From UBA7985 sp965661545 (GTDB lineage: Bacteria; Pseudomonadota; Alphaproteobacteria; UBA7985): 64,000 bases of DNA. A program made the position numbers and the translations under genes. The notes below the pieces were generated by a model. It was not told the DNA's origin. It was given only the letters and a program-made list of their open reading frames with translations, and ran no database searches. Shown piece after piece: positions 1 through 8,282 of the stretch. Position 1 is the first letter of the stretch, and each line of letters begins with the position of its first letter. The stretch lies in the NCBI GenBank assembly GCA_965661545.1, contig CBFIEF010000009.1, positions 28,602-92,601 on the forward strand, in the 5' to 3' direction.

Positions 1-2
1 AA

Positions 3-140
3 TCGTTCCTAAACCATTTGCCCCTGCGCACGTTGCAAACCATGAGCCAAGGCGCGCTGACGGACAGTCGTCTGGATACGATGATTGCTGTCATGAACGG
101 TCATTGGATCAAGGTTCTGAGAGGTTTTTTGAAGCGTTAA
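3..140 (+). CDS. C-terminal end of an unidentified upstream gene (partial)
   Basis: An open frame enters from the left edge and ends at TAA 138-140, giving about 45 residues rich in Leu, Arg and Met and ending in GFLKR. It has no visible start inside the window, so it would be the tail of a longer protein. A hairpin follows it directly. The tail was not recognised as any family. The frame could also be chance, given its short length. Confidence 0.4.
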   Translation, partial: SFLNHLPLRTLQTMSQGALTDSRLDTMIAVMNGHWIKVLRGFLKR

Positions 141-144
141 GTCT

Positions 145-164
145 TTGGTTGACTTCTCAACCAA
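145..164 (+). terminator. Hairpin after the left-edge frame
   Basis: Perfect 8-bp stem TTGGTTGA / TCAACCAA with a 4-base loop, five bases after the TAA at 138-140. There is no strong T-run behind it, so it is a possible terminator rather than a certain one. Confidence 0.35.
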
Positions 165-172
165 TTATCGTG

Positions 173-192
173 AAACGTGACATATCACGTTT
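173..192. promoter_or_regulatory. Perfect palindrome upstream of the TRAP transporter; candidate MarR operator
   Basis: The arms AAACGTGA and TCACGTTT (8 bp each) flank CATA, and since CATA-TCA continues the symmetry the core reads TGACATATCA. It ends 38 bases before the TTG start of the TRAP permease. The core differs by a single base from the palindrome at 3441-3450 in front of the MarR gene. This suggests that the same regulator controls transporter and enzymes, but this is inference from sequence similarity only. Confidence 0.5.
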
Positions 193-230
193 GTGACCGG
201 TAAACGGAACTGTGCCATGGGGAGGTGGTA

Positions 231-2354
231 TTGAACGCTGAGAAGCCTAGAATTTCGGATAGAGTTGCAGATGTTCTCGCAGCACTGTTTGTCGTCTTTA
301 TTCTCCTTTTCGCGGCTCAAGGCCCTCTGCAGGAACTTACTAAAACCGTCATCCCCGCGCTGACCCCCGAGTGGGAAGAGCTTTCCAAGCGCGCGAAACG
401 CGTCGCGCTGAAAGAAGGCTTAATCGGCGGCACCTTCCAGTTCCTGAAAGTAAACTTCTTCTCGAAAACAGCCGTTTTCCTCGGCGTTCCTTTGTTGGCG
501 TCTTTAGTGATCGTTGCGTTGACCTCGCGCAACCGCGAAGGTCGGGTGTCGGAGCCGGTTCGTTGGGCTTTGGCCGGCGCGTCGCTGCTTCTGTTAGGGT
601 TTTGGTTTCTTCAGGTCTACACACGGGATTCGTCCCAAGTGGTTGAGCCTGAGCGGTGGGACATGCTGTTGTTTCCGGCGGCGATGCTGCTGGTGTTGTT
701 CTTTACACTGCGAGAATACGGCTGGTTCATTGTCTCGTTCGGGATATTCTGGATCGCCTACTTGTTCTTCAAGGGGTATCTCCCTGACTGGTTGCCAATC
801 TTTGGTAAGGGCGCCGCTAGCAATACCTTCGCGCAAAACTACTCGTTCGCAGTTCAGGCATTTTGGGTTGATACCGGTGGTGTTTTTGGCCAACCGCTGC
901 AGGTGGTGTCCCGCAACGTTCTGATCTTTATCGTTTTTGGTGCTGTGCTGATGGCCAGTGGTGCGGGTGACTTACTGCTCAAGATTGCCAACCGTTTGAC
1001 CGGCGGCATGATCGGCGGTGCGGCCCATGCTGCTGTGGCCAGTTCCGCCATGTTTGGCACGTTGTCTGGCGCGGCGATCTCCAACGTGGTCTCAACCGGT
1101 GTGATGACCATTCCGGTGATTAAACGCTCAGGGTTCAAGCCGTCGTTTGCGGGTGCTGTCGAAGCGTCAGCGTCAACCGGTGGTCAAGTCATGCCGCCGG
1201 TCATGGGCGTCGTTGCGTTCTTTGTCGCAGCAGAGATTGGCCTCGATTATCGTTTTATCATGATCGCTGCTATCACGCCGGCGGTGTTCTATTACCTCGG
1301 TGTGTTCCTGACTGTGTACTTCGAAGCCCGTAAGTCGGGCATTGGTCCACTGCCAGCCGATCAGCGCCCCGGATTGAGTCGAGACGAAGGCCTGAAAACC
1401 CTCGTTTTCATCATTCCCTTGGGCGTGCTGACCTACTTCCTGTTTTCACAGCCATCGGTGCCGAAGGCAGGCTTCTACGGGTTCCTTGCCGCCCTCGTCA
1501 TGGCGATCATTCTGTTCCCGCGGTTCCGAACGTTCAAGGGGATCTTCACCGCTTTCGCCGAGGCGGGAAAGATGTCGGCCAAGATCATCATTATCGTCGC
1601 CATGATTGGCCTGATCATCGGGCTGCTTTCGCTCTCAGGATTTACGGGCCGCCTTGCGCTGTTCCTGACCGAGATCGCCAATGGGCCTCTGTTCTTTGTC
1701 CTCATTATCGTTGGCCTCGGTGCGATTGTACTGGGCATGGGGCTACCGCCGGGTGCAACGTACTTTATCATCGTGATTGCGCTGTCTTCAGGGATTGATA
1801 CAGTCGTTCTAGCGCCGCTGAGCCTGCACCTTTTCGTGGTCTTCTTCGCGGTGATGAGTACAGTCACGCCGCCGGTCGCGCTGGCCGCTTTTGCTGCGGC
1901 ACCGATAGCCGGGGCGGACCCGATAAAGACCGGTTGGCAAGCCTCTCGGCTGTCAGTCGCCGGGTTCCTGATTCCCTTCGTCTTCGTATATCACCCCGCC
2001 GTTCTTTATAAGCTGCAAGTGGTGTTCGAATGGATGAGCGGGGAGGTGGTGAAGAGTAAGGCGATGATCGACCTCAGTACCGTGAGTTGGTTTGATTACG
2101 GCTGGATCCTCGTGGCGTTTAGTGTTGCCATGTGGCTGATCGCTTCCGGCCTCATTGGTTTTGAACGCAACCAACTGCGCACGCTTGAGCGGATCGCGCG
2201 GGTGGTTGTCGGTCTCGCGCTGTTGGTTCCGAATGTGTGGATCTGTGGTCCAGCGCTGATTATCGCGGTCGCCCTTATCGTGGCGCATCGCTATTTAGGG
2301 GGTACGCCCCCTAGCTTTGACCAAGGTGTCAGAGCCACTACGACGTTGACTTAA
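231..2354 (+). CDS. TRAP transporter fused permease (4TM/12TM type)
   Basis: Inner-membrane permease of a tripartite ATP-independent periplasmic transporter in which the small DctQ-like and large DctM-like parts are one chain of about 707 residues. Hydrophobic segments run through the whole protein, and the DctM-type stretch GAVEASASTGGQVMPPVMG is plain near residue 310. I chose TTG 231 because GGAGG at 221-225 sits five bases upstream; a GTG at 225 overlaps that ribosome site. The TAXI binding protein follows 22 bases later, the usual partner for fused permeases. The next operon degrades a pyrone dicarboxylate, so an aromatic or tricarboxylic acid substrate is plausible but not shown. Confidence 0.9.
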   Translation: MNAEKPRISDRVADVLAALFVVFILLFAAQGPLQELTKTVIPALTPEWEELSKRAKRVALKEGLIGGTFQFLKVNFFSKTAVFLGVPLLASLVIVALTSRNREGRVSEPVRWALAGASLLLLGFWFLQVYTRDSSQVVEPERWDMLLFPAAMLLVLFFTLREYGWFIVSFGIFWIAYLFFKGYLPDWLPIFGKGAASNTFAQNYSFAVQAFWVDTGGVFGQPLQVVSRNVLIFIVFGAVLMASGAGDLLLKIANRLTGGMIGGAAHAAVASSAMFGTLSGAAISNVVSTGVMTIPVIKRSGFKPSFAGAVEASASTGGQVMPPVMGVVAFFVAAEIGLDYRFIMIAAITPAVFYYLGVFLTVYFEARKSGIGPLPADQRPGLSRDEGLKTLVFIIPLGVLTYFLFSQPSVPKAGFYGFLAALVMAIILFPRFRTFKGIFTAFAEAGKMSAKIIIIVAMIGLIIGLLSLSGFTGRLALFLTEIANGPLFFVLIIVGLGAIVLGMGLPPGATYFIIVIALSSGIDTVVLAPLSLHLFVVFFAVMSTVTPPVALAAFAAAPIAGADPIKTGWQASRLSVAGFLIPFVFVYHPAVLYKLQVVFEWMSGEVVKSKAMIDLSTVSWFDYGWILVAFSVAMWLIASGLIGFERNQLRTLERIARVVVGLALLVPNVWICGPALIIAVALIVAHRYLGGTPPSFDQGVRATTTLT

Positions 2355-2376
2355 CGCACCATCTTGGGAGGAAAAA

Positions 2377-3348
2377 ATGCGTAAGTTTATTCTGGCAACC
2401 GCTGCACTGGTTGCAACCACCTCAGCCGCACAAGCTGAAGACTTGAAGATGGCCACGCTGCCATCGAACCTGCCGCAGGCTGTCGTCATGGCAACCTTCG
2501 CTAACATCGTTTCATCACAGCTCGATGACGTGAACATCGAAATCGCCGCTGGCGGTGCTGCGACCGCACACATGATGGAAGTGGGCCGAGGCAACCTAGA
2601 CATGTCCATGACATCACCGGTTGTGTGGAACCTGATGAAGGGCGGCAAGGCGATGTATTCCAAGCAGGAAGAAGCGCCAACGCTCGCGGACAGCGTACAG
2701 CTGCTCATGTGGTTCCCTTACGGTCAGTACCACTTCGCCGTGCGCGCAGACTCTGATATCCAGACCCTCGACGACCTCGAAGGCGCGTCTGTCTTTCTCG
2801 GCCCAACAGGTGGCGGTGCATGGAATGCGGCTTACGGTTGGGTGAAGGCCACGACGGGGCTCGACGCGAAGGAAGGCGATTTTGAAGCCATCGACGCCAA
2901 CTGGACCACCGGTTACCAGTCCTTCCTAGACGGCACGATCGACATGTACGTTACCGGTTGTATCGATCCGTGCGGTCCATTCCTGCAGATCACCGAGACG
3001 GAATCCATCCGCTTCGTTGGTCCTGAGGATTCCACCGGTGAAGCTGTTGAGAAGTACTTGGGCAAGTTCCGCTACCGCGACGCAATCCCGGCTGGTGCCT
3101 ACAACAACCAAGCCAACGACAGCGAAGTGATTTCCTTGAACACCGCTGTTGGTATCGCTGTAAACTCGAACGTTTCCGAGGACACAGTTTACGAGATCAC
3201 ACGGGCGTTCTGGGAGAACATCGATCAGGTGACCTCTGAGGCACCATGGGCTGAGTCCTTGAGCCTTGAGTACGCAGCAACTCCGCAGGGTGGCATTACG
3301 TTCCACCCGGGTGCGGCACGCGTCTACATGGAAGCCGGCGTCCTCTAA
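2377..3348 (+). CDS. TAXI-family TRAP transporter solute-binding protein
   Basis: Periplasmic substrate-binding subunit of the TRAP system, 323 residues. A typical signal peptide ends at about residue 20 (SAAQA before EDLKMATLP). The mature chain has the TAXI pattern of an early Gly/Ala-rich loop (AAGGAATAHMMEVGRGNLDM) and a central GPTGGGAWNAAYGWVK segment. GGAGG lies just ahead of the ATG. It follows the fused permease by 22 bases and is closed by a strong terminator, so the two form a transcription unit. TAXI proteins usually bind carboxylates or amino acids; the ligand here is unknown. Confidence 0.9.
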   Translation: MRKFILATAALVATTSAAQAEDLKMATLPSNLPQAVVMATFANIVSSQLDDVNIEIAAGGAATAHMMEVGRGNLDMSMTSPVVWNLMKGGKAMYSKQEEAPTLADSVQLLMWFPYGQYHFAVRADSDIQTLDDLEGASVFLGPTGGGAWNAAYGWVKATTGLDAKEGDFEAIDANWTTGYQSFLDGTIDMYVTGCIDPCGPFLQITETESIRFVGPEDSTGEAVEKYLGKFRYRDAIPAGAYNNQANDSEVISLNTAVGIAVNSNVSEDTVYEITRAFWENIDQVTSEAPWAESLSLEYAATPQGGITFHPGAARVYMEAGVL

Positions 3349-3381
3349 GCTTTGATCCGTCGATCAACGCAACGCGAAAAA

Positions 3382-3410
3382 GGGCTGCCCCAACCGGGCG
3401 GCCCTTTTTT
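3382..3410 (+). terminator. Rho-independent terminator of the TRAP operon
   Basis: Stem GGGCTGCCC / GGGCGGCCC (one T-G pair) with a 5-base loop followed by six T, 34 bases after the stop of the TAXI gene. Preceding A-run is also present. Confidence 0.9.
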
Positions 3411-3440
3411 ATGCGTAACGGAGCCGGGACGCTTATATGT

Positions 3441-3450
3441 TGACATGTCA
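3441..3450. promoter_or_regulatory. Palindrome TGACATGTCA at the marR start; candidate operator
   Basis: A perfect 10-bp palindrome that continues as TGACATGTCACG, matching the core of the 173-192 site at 11 of 12 positions. It also overlaps a TTGACA hexamer (3440-3445) that could be a -35 element, although no clear -10 follows at the usual distance. Its position over or just upstream of the marR start fits autorepression. Confidence 0.5.
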
Positions 3451-4011
3451 CGCAAAATGGCAGACTCCAAAACCATGACAGAACAAATCTCCGCCGGACT
3501 GATCAAAGGCAAAGTGATCGAGCAGCGCGCCAAGTTGCGCCGGAACCTCGTGAGCCGCCTGTTTCGCTTGGGCAACGCCGTCCAGACGCAGACCCAACAG
3601 CTCCTGGCCCTGACCTCAGACCTGAGCGTCGTCCAGTTCCGCATCCTGCTGCGCCTGCGCCAAGCGGGAACACAGAACGTGCAGGGCATCTCCGAACTGT
3701 TGGGGGCCAACCGCTCGTTGGTGAGCCGCGCCTTGCCGGACTTACGCGATCAAGGATGGGTGACACTGATCAAGAGCGAAGAGGACAAGCGGCAGATCTT
3801 TGTCCGCCTGACCGACGCCGGACAGCGGGTGGTGGATGAGCATTACAGCCCCTTGCGCGCCCGGTCCGAGGCCATGCGCAACGCCTTCACCGACGAAGAA
3901 TTCGAGCAGCTGGTCGACTACCTTGACCGGCTCGACGCCGTTACATCCTCACCCACCGGCGATTTTGTGTTGGGAGATGATTTTGAAGACATGGGAGAGA
4001 CTTATGAGTGA
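3445..4011 (+). CDS. MarR-family transcriptional regulator
   Basis: Winged-helix dimeric repressor, up to 188 residues. The recognition part reads GISELLGANRSLVSRALPDLRDQGWV, and the wing carries KSEEDKRQIFVRLTDAG, both typical of MarR proteins, which often sense phenolic or carboxylic ligands. In-frame ATGs at 3445, 3457 and 3475 all lack a good ribosome site. The later ones are attractive because a candidate operator covers 3441-3450. The stop overlaps the start of galB by 8 bases (4004-4011), so it is cotranscribed with the catabolic genes and probably controls them in response to a pathway intermediate. Confidence 0.85.
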   Translation: MSRKMADSKTMTEQISAGLIKGKVIEQRAKLRRNLVSRLFRLGNAVQTQTQQLLALTSDLSVVQFRILLRLRQAGTQNVQGISELLGANRSLVSRALPDLRDQGWVTLIKSEEDKRQIFVRLTDAGQRVVDEHYSPLRARSEAMRNAFTDEEFEQLVDYLDRLDAVTSSPTGDFVLGDDFEDMGETYE

Positions 4012-4738
4012 CAAGAAAACCGCGCTAGTGATCAGCGCGCATGCGGCTGATTTCGTGTGGCGGTGCGGTGGCTCGATCGCCCTGCATGCCGAGCTGGGCT
4101 ACGAGGTGACCATCGTGTGCCTGTCCTTTGGTGAGCGTGGGGAGAGCGCGAAGCTGTGGAAGCAAGAGGGGATGGACCTGCATACAGTCAAAGATGCCCG
4201 CCGCGCCGAAGCCAAAGCCGCAGCAGAGGCCCTTGGCGCGCACGAGATGATCGCGATGGACCTCGGTGACTACCCGCTGGAGCTTTCACGTGAGAACAAG
4301 AACGACCTCGTCGAACTCATCCGTCGCGTCCAGCCTGTGTTTATGATGAGTCACTCCAAGTACGACCCCTATAACACCGACCACATGTACACCACGCAAG
4401 TCGCGCTGGAGTGCCGCATGATTGCACAGGCTTGGGGCCACAACCCCGGTGAGACAGTACTGGGCGCACCGCAGCTCTACCTGTTCGAACCCCACCAGAC
4501 CGAGCAAATGGGCTGGAAGCCGGACACCTTCCTCGACATCACGCCCGTATGGGACAAGAAACGTGCGGCGATGGAGTGCATGGATGGGCAAGTCCACCTG
4601 TGGGACTACTACACCCGCGTCGCACAGCAGCGCGCCAACCACTTCAAGCGCAACTCCGGCGGCATGTCCGGTGGGCGCGATTGCAAGTACGCGGAAGGCT
4701 TCGAGAGCATCTTCCCGCGTACCGTTGACGAACTCTAA
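4004..4738 (+). CDS. galB: 4-oxalomesaconate hydratase, PIG-L/LmbE type
   Basis: Hydrates 4-oxalomesaconate (enol form) to 4-carboxy-4-hydroxy-2-oxoadipate in the gallate and protocatechuate 4,5-cleavage routes. The 244-residue protein has the PIG-L deacetylase fold signatures: a metal-site variant AHAADFVWRCGG at residues 12-23 (HxxD instead of the usual HPDD), FGERGESAKLW near residue 45, and YNTDHMYTTQ near 125. ATG 4004 follows GGGAGAG and overlaps marR. LigK follows 23 bases after the stop. The family also contains sugar deacetylases, but the neighbours ligK, galD and ligI make the GalB role by far the best reading. Confidence 0.85.
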   Translation: MSDKKTALVISAHAADFVWRCGGSIALHAELGYEVTIVCLSFGERGESAKLWKQEGMDLHTVKDARRAEAKAAAEALGAHEMIAMDLGDYPLELSRENKNDLVELIRRVQPVFMMSHSKYDPYNTDHMYTTQVALECRMIAQAWGHNPGETVLGAPQLYLFEPHQTEQMGWKPDTFLDITPVWDKKRAAMECMDGQVHLWDYYTRVAQQRANHFKRNSGGMSGGRDCKYAEGFESIFPRTVDEL

Positions 4739-4761
4739 ACCCCATAGCGCGGAGCAGAATC

Positions 4762-5436
4762 ATGGCCAATGTTGTTGTTCAGAACATCGACCGCACGCCG
4801 CTGGATCTTGTCGACGGGCTGGCGCAGGCGGGGGTCTCCACCGTCCATGAAGCGCAAGGCCGGATCGGCTATCTCAGCAACAGCTTGCGGCCCATCTACA
4901 CCGGTGCACGCGTGGCGGGGACGGCGGTCACGGTCAGCATTCCCCCCTGCGACAACTGGATGATCCACGTGGCGGTGGAGCAGTGTCAGCCCGGCGACAT
5001 CCTCGTGGTCGCACCCACGTCACCGTCCGACGCCGGGTACTTTGGCGACCTGTTGGCGACGTCGCTGATGAGCCGGGGCGTGCGCGGTTTGGTGATCGAG
5101 GCGGGGGTGCGCGACATTCGCGACTTGACCGAGATGGGCTTCCCCGTGTGGTCCAAGTACGTCTCCGCAACCGGCACGGTCAAAGAAACATTGGGCAGCG
5201 TCAACGTCCCCATCGTGTGTGGTGGACAGGCGATTAACCCCGGCGACACCATCGTTGCCGACGACGACGGCGTCTGTGTCGTCCGTCGCGCAGACGCCGC
5301 AGCTGTGCTGGAAAAGGCTCAGGCGCGGGAGGCGAACGAGACCGGCAAGCGCGCCCGGTTTGAGGCTGGAGAGCTCGGCCTGGACGTCTATGACATGCGC
5401 GCCCGGTTGGCGGCCAAGGGGCTGAAGTATGTCTGA
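4762..5436 (+). CDS. ligK: 4-carboxy-4-hydroxy-2-oxoadipate aldolase / oxaloacetate decarboxylase
   Basis: Class II pyruvate aldolase of the RraA fold (also called GalC or ProA) that splits 4-carboxy-4-hydroxy-2-oxoadipate into pyruvate and oxaloacetate. The 224-residue length is typical. Visible family features are VSTVHEAQGRIGYL early on, the Gly-rich turn near GDLLATSLMSRGVRG, and the metal/substrate stretch EAGVRDIRDLTEMGFPVW that holds the conserved Arg and Asp. Its 3' end overlaps galD by 8 bases. RraA homologues outside this context regulate RNase E; the pathway neighbours exclude that reading here. Confidence 0.87.
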   Translation: MANVVVQNIDRTPLDLVDGLAQAGVSTVHEAQGRIGYLSNSLRPIYTGARVAGTAVTVSIPPCDNWMIHVAVEQCQPGDILVVAPTSPSDAGYFGDLLATSLMSRGVRGLVIEAGVRDIRDLTEMGFPVWSKYVSATGTVKETLGSVNVPIVCGGQAINPGDTIVADDDGVCVVRRADAAAVLEKAQAREANETGKRARFEAGELGLDVYDMRARLAAKGLKYV

Positions 5437-6484
5437 GGGCACGCCCTGCACGTGGATGCGGGGCGGAACGTCCAAAGGCGGGTATTTCCTCGCCGCTGAC
5501 TTGCCCGCTGACACAGCCGCGCGTGACGAGTTCCTGCTCGCCGTCATGGGCTCGCCCGATCCGTTGCAGATCGACGGCATGGGCGGCGGGGATCCGCTGC
5601 GGTCCAAGGTTGCGGTGGTGCGGAAATCAGCGCGCCCCGGCGTCGATGTCGATTACCTGTTCCTGCAAGTCATGGTGGATCAGGCCATTGTCACCGACGC
5701 CCAAAACTGCGGCAACATCCTCGCAGGCGTTGGTCCGTTCGCGATTGAGCGCGGCTTGATCGCGGCGCAGGATGGGGAGACCCCCGTCACCATCTTTATG
5801 GAAAACACCGGACAGACCGCCCGCGCGACCATTCAGACCCCGAACCGCCAGCCGATATATGCCGGCGACACCGCCATCGATGGCGTCCCCGGCACGGCTG
5901 CGCCCATTCCGCTGCTGTTCAGCGATACCGCCGGCTCGTCCTGTGGCGCGCTGTTGCCGACGGGCAGGGTGGTGGACGTGGTTGAGGGCGTGGCGTGTAC
6001 GCTGATCGACAACGGCATGCCGTGCGTGATCATGGACGCCGCCGACTTTGGCATCACCGGGACGGAAAGCCGGGAGACGCTGGACGCTGATACGGGCTTG
6101 AAGGCAAAGCTGGAGGCCATCCGGCTGATTGTTGGGCCGATGATGAACCTCGGCGATGTGGCGGAGAAGTCCGTGCCAAAGATGACGCTGGTCTCCGCGC
6201 CCACCAACGGCGGCGCGATCTCCACCCGCTCGTTTATCCCCCATCGGTGCCACGCCACCATTGGCGTGCTGGCCGCTGTGACCGTGGCGACCGCCGCGAC
6301 ACTGCCGGGGTCGCCTTCGCAGCGGTTGGCGCGCATGCCGAGCGGGCGCGCGCTGGCTGTGGGGGTTGAGCAGCCCAGCGGCATCACCGAAGCCGCGCTG
6401 GTGCTGGACGAGGCCGGGGCCGTGACCCAGGCCGGGATCATCCGCACAGCGCGCAAGTTGATGGAAGGGCGCGTGTTCCCGTGA
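5429..6484 (+). CDS. galD: 4-oxalomesaconate tautomerase, PrpF family
   Basis: Isomerase of the PrpF/diaminopimelate-epimerase fold, 351 residues, interconverting keto and enol tautomers of 4-oxalomesaconate so that GalB can act. The start MSEGTPCTWMRGGTSKGGYF carries the PrpF RGGTSKG signature, and DAQNCGNILAGVGPFAIERGL near residue 93 carries a conserved Cys of the acid-base pair. The ATG lies inside the end of ligK (8-base overlap), which indicates translational coupling. PrpF itself acts in the methylcitrate cycle, but no prpBCD genes are near. Confidence 0.85.
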   Translation: MSEGTPCTWMRGGTSKGGYFLAADLPADTAARDEFLLAVMGSPDPLQIDGMGGGDPLRSKVAVVRKSARPGVDVDYLFLQVMVDQAIVTDAQNCGNILAGVGPFAIERGLIAAQDGETPVTIFMENTGQTARATIQTPNRQPIYAGDTAIDGVPGTAAPIPLLFSDTAGSSCGALLPTGRVVDVVEGVACTLIDNGMPCVIMDAADFGITGTESRETLDADTGLKAKLEAIRLIVGPMMNLGDVAEKSVPKMTLVSAPTNGGAISTRSFIPHRCHATIGVLAAVTVATAATLPGSPSQRLARMPSGRALAVGVEQPSGITEAALVLDEAGAVTQAGIIRTARKLMEGRVFP

Positions 6485-6574
6485 CCCGCGCTCCCCTGAT
6501 GACCTGCCGCACCCCTATAATCCCTCGACCCAAGCCGTTCCCGCTGTGTTTTGCGGGGAAAGGAAAGCGCTGAT

Positions 6575-7447
6575 ATGACCATGGATCCCGATTACCTGCC
6601 GTTTCACCCCAATCCCAAGAAGCCCGACTTTGTCCCGCCCGCGGGCGCGGTTGACGCGCACTGCCATGTTTTTGGCCCGGCGGTCGAGTTTCCCTATCAC
6701 CCGGCGCGGAAGTACACGCCCTGTGACGCGGGCAAGGACCAGCTGTTTGCCCTGCGCGACCATCTGGGGTTCAGCCGGAATGTGATTGTGCAGGCGTCGT
6801 GCCACGGGCCGGACAACCGGGCGTTGGTGGATGCGTTGACGGCAGCAGGAGAGTTGGCGCGCGGCGTCGCCTTTGTCCGCCATGACGTGACCGAGGGCGA
6901 GTTGGAGTGGATGGACGCCGCCGGGGTGCGCGCGGTTCGCTTTAACTTCCTCAAGCGTCTGGTCGACTCAACCCCGCGCGAGCACTACATGAAAATCGTG
7001 GAGAAGATCGCCAAACTCGGCTGGCACATCGTGGTGTATTTTGAAGCCAACGAGCTGCACGAGATCGAAGGCTTCCTGCGCGACCTGCCGACCACTGTGG
7101 TAATCGACCACTTGGGCCGGCCCGATGTCGAAAACGGGATCGACCACCCCGACTACCTGCGGATCAAGCGGATGATGGAAGACGAGAAGTTCTGGATCAA
7201 AGTCTCCTGTCCCGAACGCCTCACCAAAGCCGGACCGCCGTATGATGATGTGCTCCCCTTTGGGCGAGACATGGTCGAGAGCTTCCCCGACCGCGTGCTA
7301 TGGGGCACAGACTGGCCCCACCCCAACATGAAATCCCACGCCCCCGACGACGGATTACTGGTCGACCGCATCCCACTGATCGCCACAACCGAGGTGCTAC
7401 AGCGCAAGCTGCTGATCGATAATCCAATGCGGTTGTATTGGGGTTAG
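6575..7447 (+). CDS. ligI: 2-pyrone-4,6-dicarboxylate lactonase (amidohydrolase family)
   Basis: Hydrolyses the lactone 2-pyrone-4,6-dicarboxylate to 4-oxalomesaconate, the entry step for the three preceding enzymes. The protein is 290 residues with the amidohydrolase barrel marks VDAHCHVFGP (near residue 28), VVIDHLGRPD (near 175) and WGTDWPHPN (near 245). LigI members work without a metal although they keep the HxH motif. ATG 6575 is chosen because AGGAAAG lies 7-8 bases upstream; a TTG at 6551 has no such site. It is the last gene of the operon, 90 bases after galD. Ring-cleaving LigAB and LigC are not in the window, so the substrate must arise elsewhere or be imported. Confidence 0.87.
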   Translation: MTMDPDYLPFHPNPKKPDFVPPAGAVDAHCHVFGPAVEFPYHPARKYTPCDAGKDQLFALRDHLGFSRNVIVQASCHGPDNRALVDALTAAGELARGVAFVRHDVTEGELEWMDAAGVRAVRFNFLKRLVDSTPREHYMKIVEKIAKLGWHIVVYFEANELHEIEGFLRDLPTTVVIDHLGRPDVENGIDHPDYLRIKRMMEDEKFWIKVSCPERLTKAGPPYDDVLPFGRDMVESFPDRVLWGTDWPHPNMKSHAPDDGLLVDRIPLIATTEVLQRKLLIDNPMRLYWG

Positions 7448-7465
7448 ATTTACGTACGGGTGCTA

Positions 7466-7825
7466 CTAGCGTTTGTTGGACTCTGCTTGATTAAGAATAT
7501 TCTGAAAGTGAAGGCCAACCTGTCTCGCAAGTTCAACAGGAACCGCGTTACCGATTTGAGTATACTTCGGTACTTCTCGGTCAAAGTTTCCTTCCCTAGG
7601 GTTGCCTGCGCGCCGCAGTCCCCCTGTTGTTCGTTTGCCAGCAAATTCATACCAGTCAGGAAACATTTGTAGCCTAGCCCATTCTCGAACAGTCAACGAG
7701 CGGGGTTGCGAGTAGTGAACATAGTCATCCGCCAACGAAGTTGGCTTTCGAACTCTTCTTTTTGATGATTGGTAAGCGGTGGTTTCGGCATTATTCTTCC
7801 GGTAAGCGCGGTTTTCCGACGCTAT
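7466..7825 (-). pseudogene. 3' remnant of a DNA (cytosine-5) methyltransferase
   Basis: The frame encodes only the C-terminal part of a C5-MTase: PRSLTVREWARLQMFPDWYEF (motif IX-like region) and KYTQIGNAVPVELARQVGLHF (motif X). Upstream, readable homologous sequence continues to a stop at 7826-7828, and no catalytic PCQ motif (IV) or SAM-binding motif I exists nearby. The earliest start-like codon is TTG 7735 (89 residues). The stretch is A+T-richer than its neighbours. It is best read as a dead fragment left by a lost restriction-modification or orphan methylase gene. Confidence 0.8.
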
Positions 7826-7858
7826 CTACAATTGATCGACCCAACTTATCAAGATTCC

Positions 7859-8203
7859 TTATGACAATAAATCACTCCCTAATTGAGTGCAAAACTCCAC
7901 ATGCCGCAAAACCACACCATCAAAATACACCTCATAGAACCCCGGCAGCAGGTCACGTGACTCATAGCGGGCCGGGGAGGCCATGGCTTGGTCTAGGTCG
8001 GCTTGGGTGAGGTAATCGACCTCTAGGATGAGCGGGATGTTGGGGCCTTTGTCGTCGGACTTGGTGCCATAGAGGACGCGGACGCGGTGGGCGCCTTCGA
8101 AGGCTTCCCACAGGGGGCGCAAGGTGTTTTCGACGTAGGCCCGCATCGCGGTCTTTTGCCCCGGCTTTACCGTTCCTTCGAATATCGCGAGTTTTGTGAT
8201 CAT
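7859..8203 (-). CDS. Small alpha/beta-barrel (ABM/EthD-like) protein of unknown function
   Basis: The 114-residue product from ATG 8203 starts MITKLAIFEGTVKPGQ and has the two-strand, two-helix pattern of dimeric ferredoxin-like ABM proteins, ending in YEVYFDGVVLRHVEF. An in-frame extension to 8329 is Ser/Pro/His-rich and lies in repeated DNA, so I rejected it as coding. Some relatives are heme-degrading or antibiotic-biosynthesis monooxygenases, but no catalytic residues identify a reaction here. It stands alone between the methylase remnant and the TPP-enzyme operon. Confidence 0.6.
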   Translation of the reverse strand: MITKLAIFEGTVKPGQKTAMRAYVENTLRPLWEAFEGAHRVRVLYGTKSDDKGPNIPLILEVDYLTQADLDQAMASPARYESRDLLPGFYEVYFDGVVLRHVEFCTQLGSDLLS

Positions 8204-8282
8204 GTTGGCTTTCCGAGCGTTGGGGATGCTTGGGGGTGTGCTTGCGCGCGTGTGTTGGGTTGCGTGCGGCGATGGTGCGGTG

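Noticed and set aside
3352..3444. Extended N-terminus of MarR
   Set aside because: It would be translated through the terminator hairpin of the TRAP operon and adds residues not seen in MarR proteins.
3440..3468. TTGACA as a sigma70 promoter with a leaderless marR start at 3475
   Set aside because: The -35 match is good, but the bases at the expected -10 position (GACTCC) do not resemble TATAAT.
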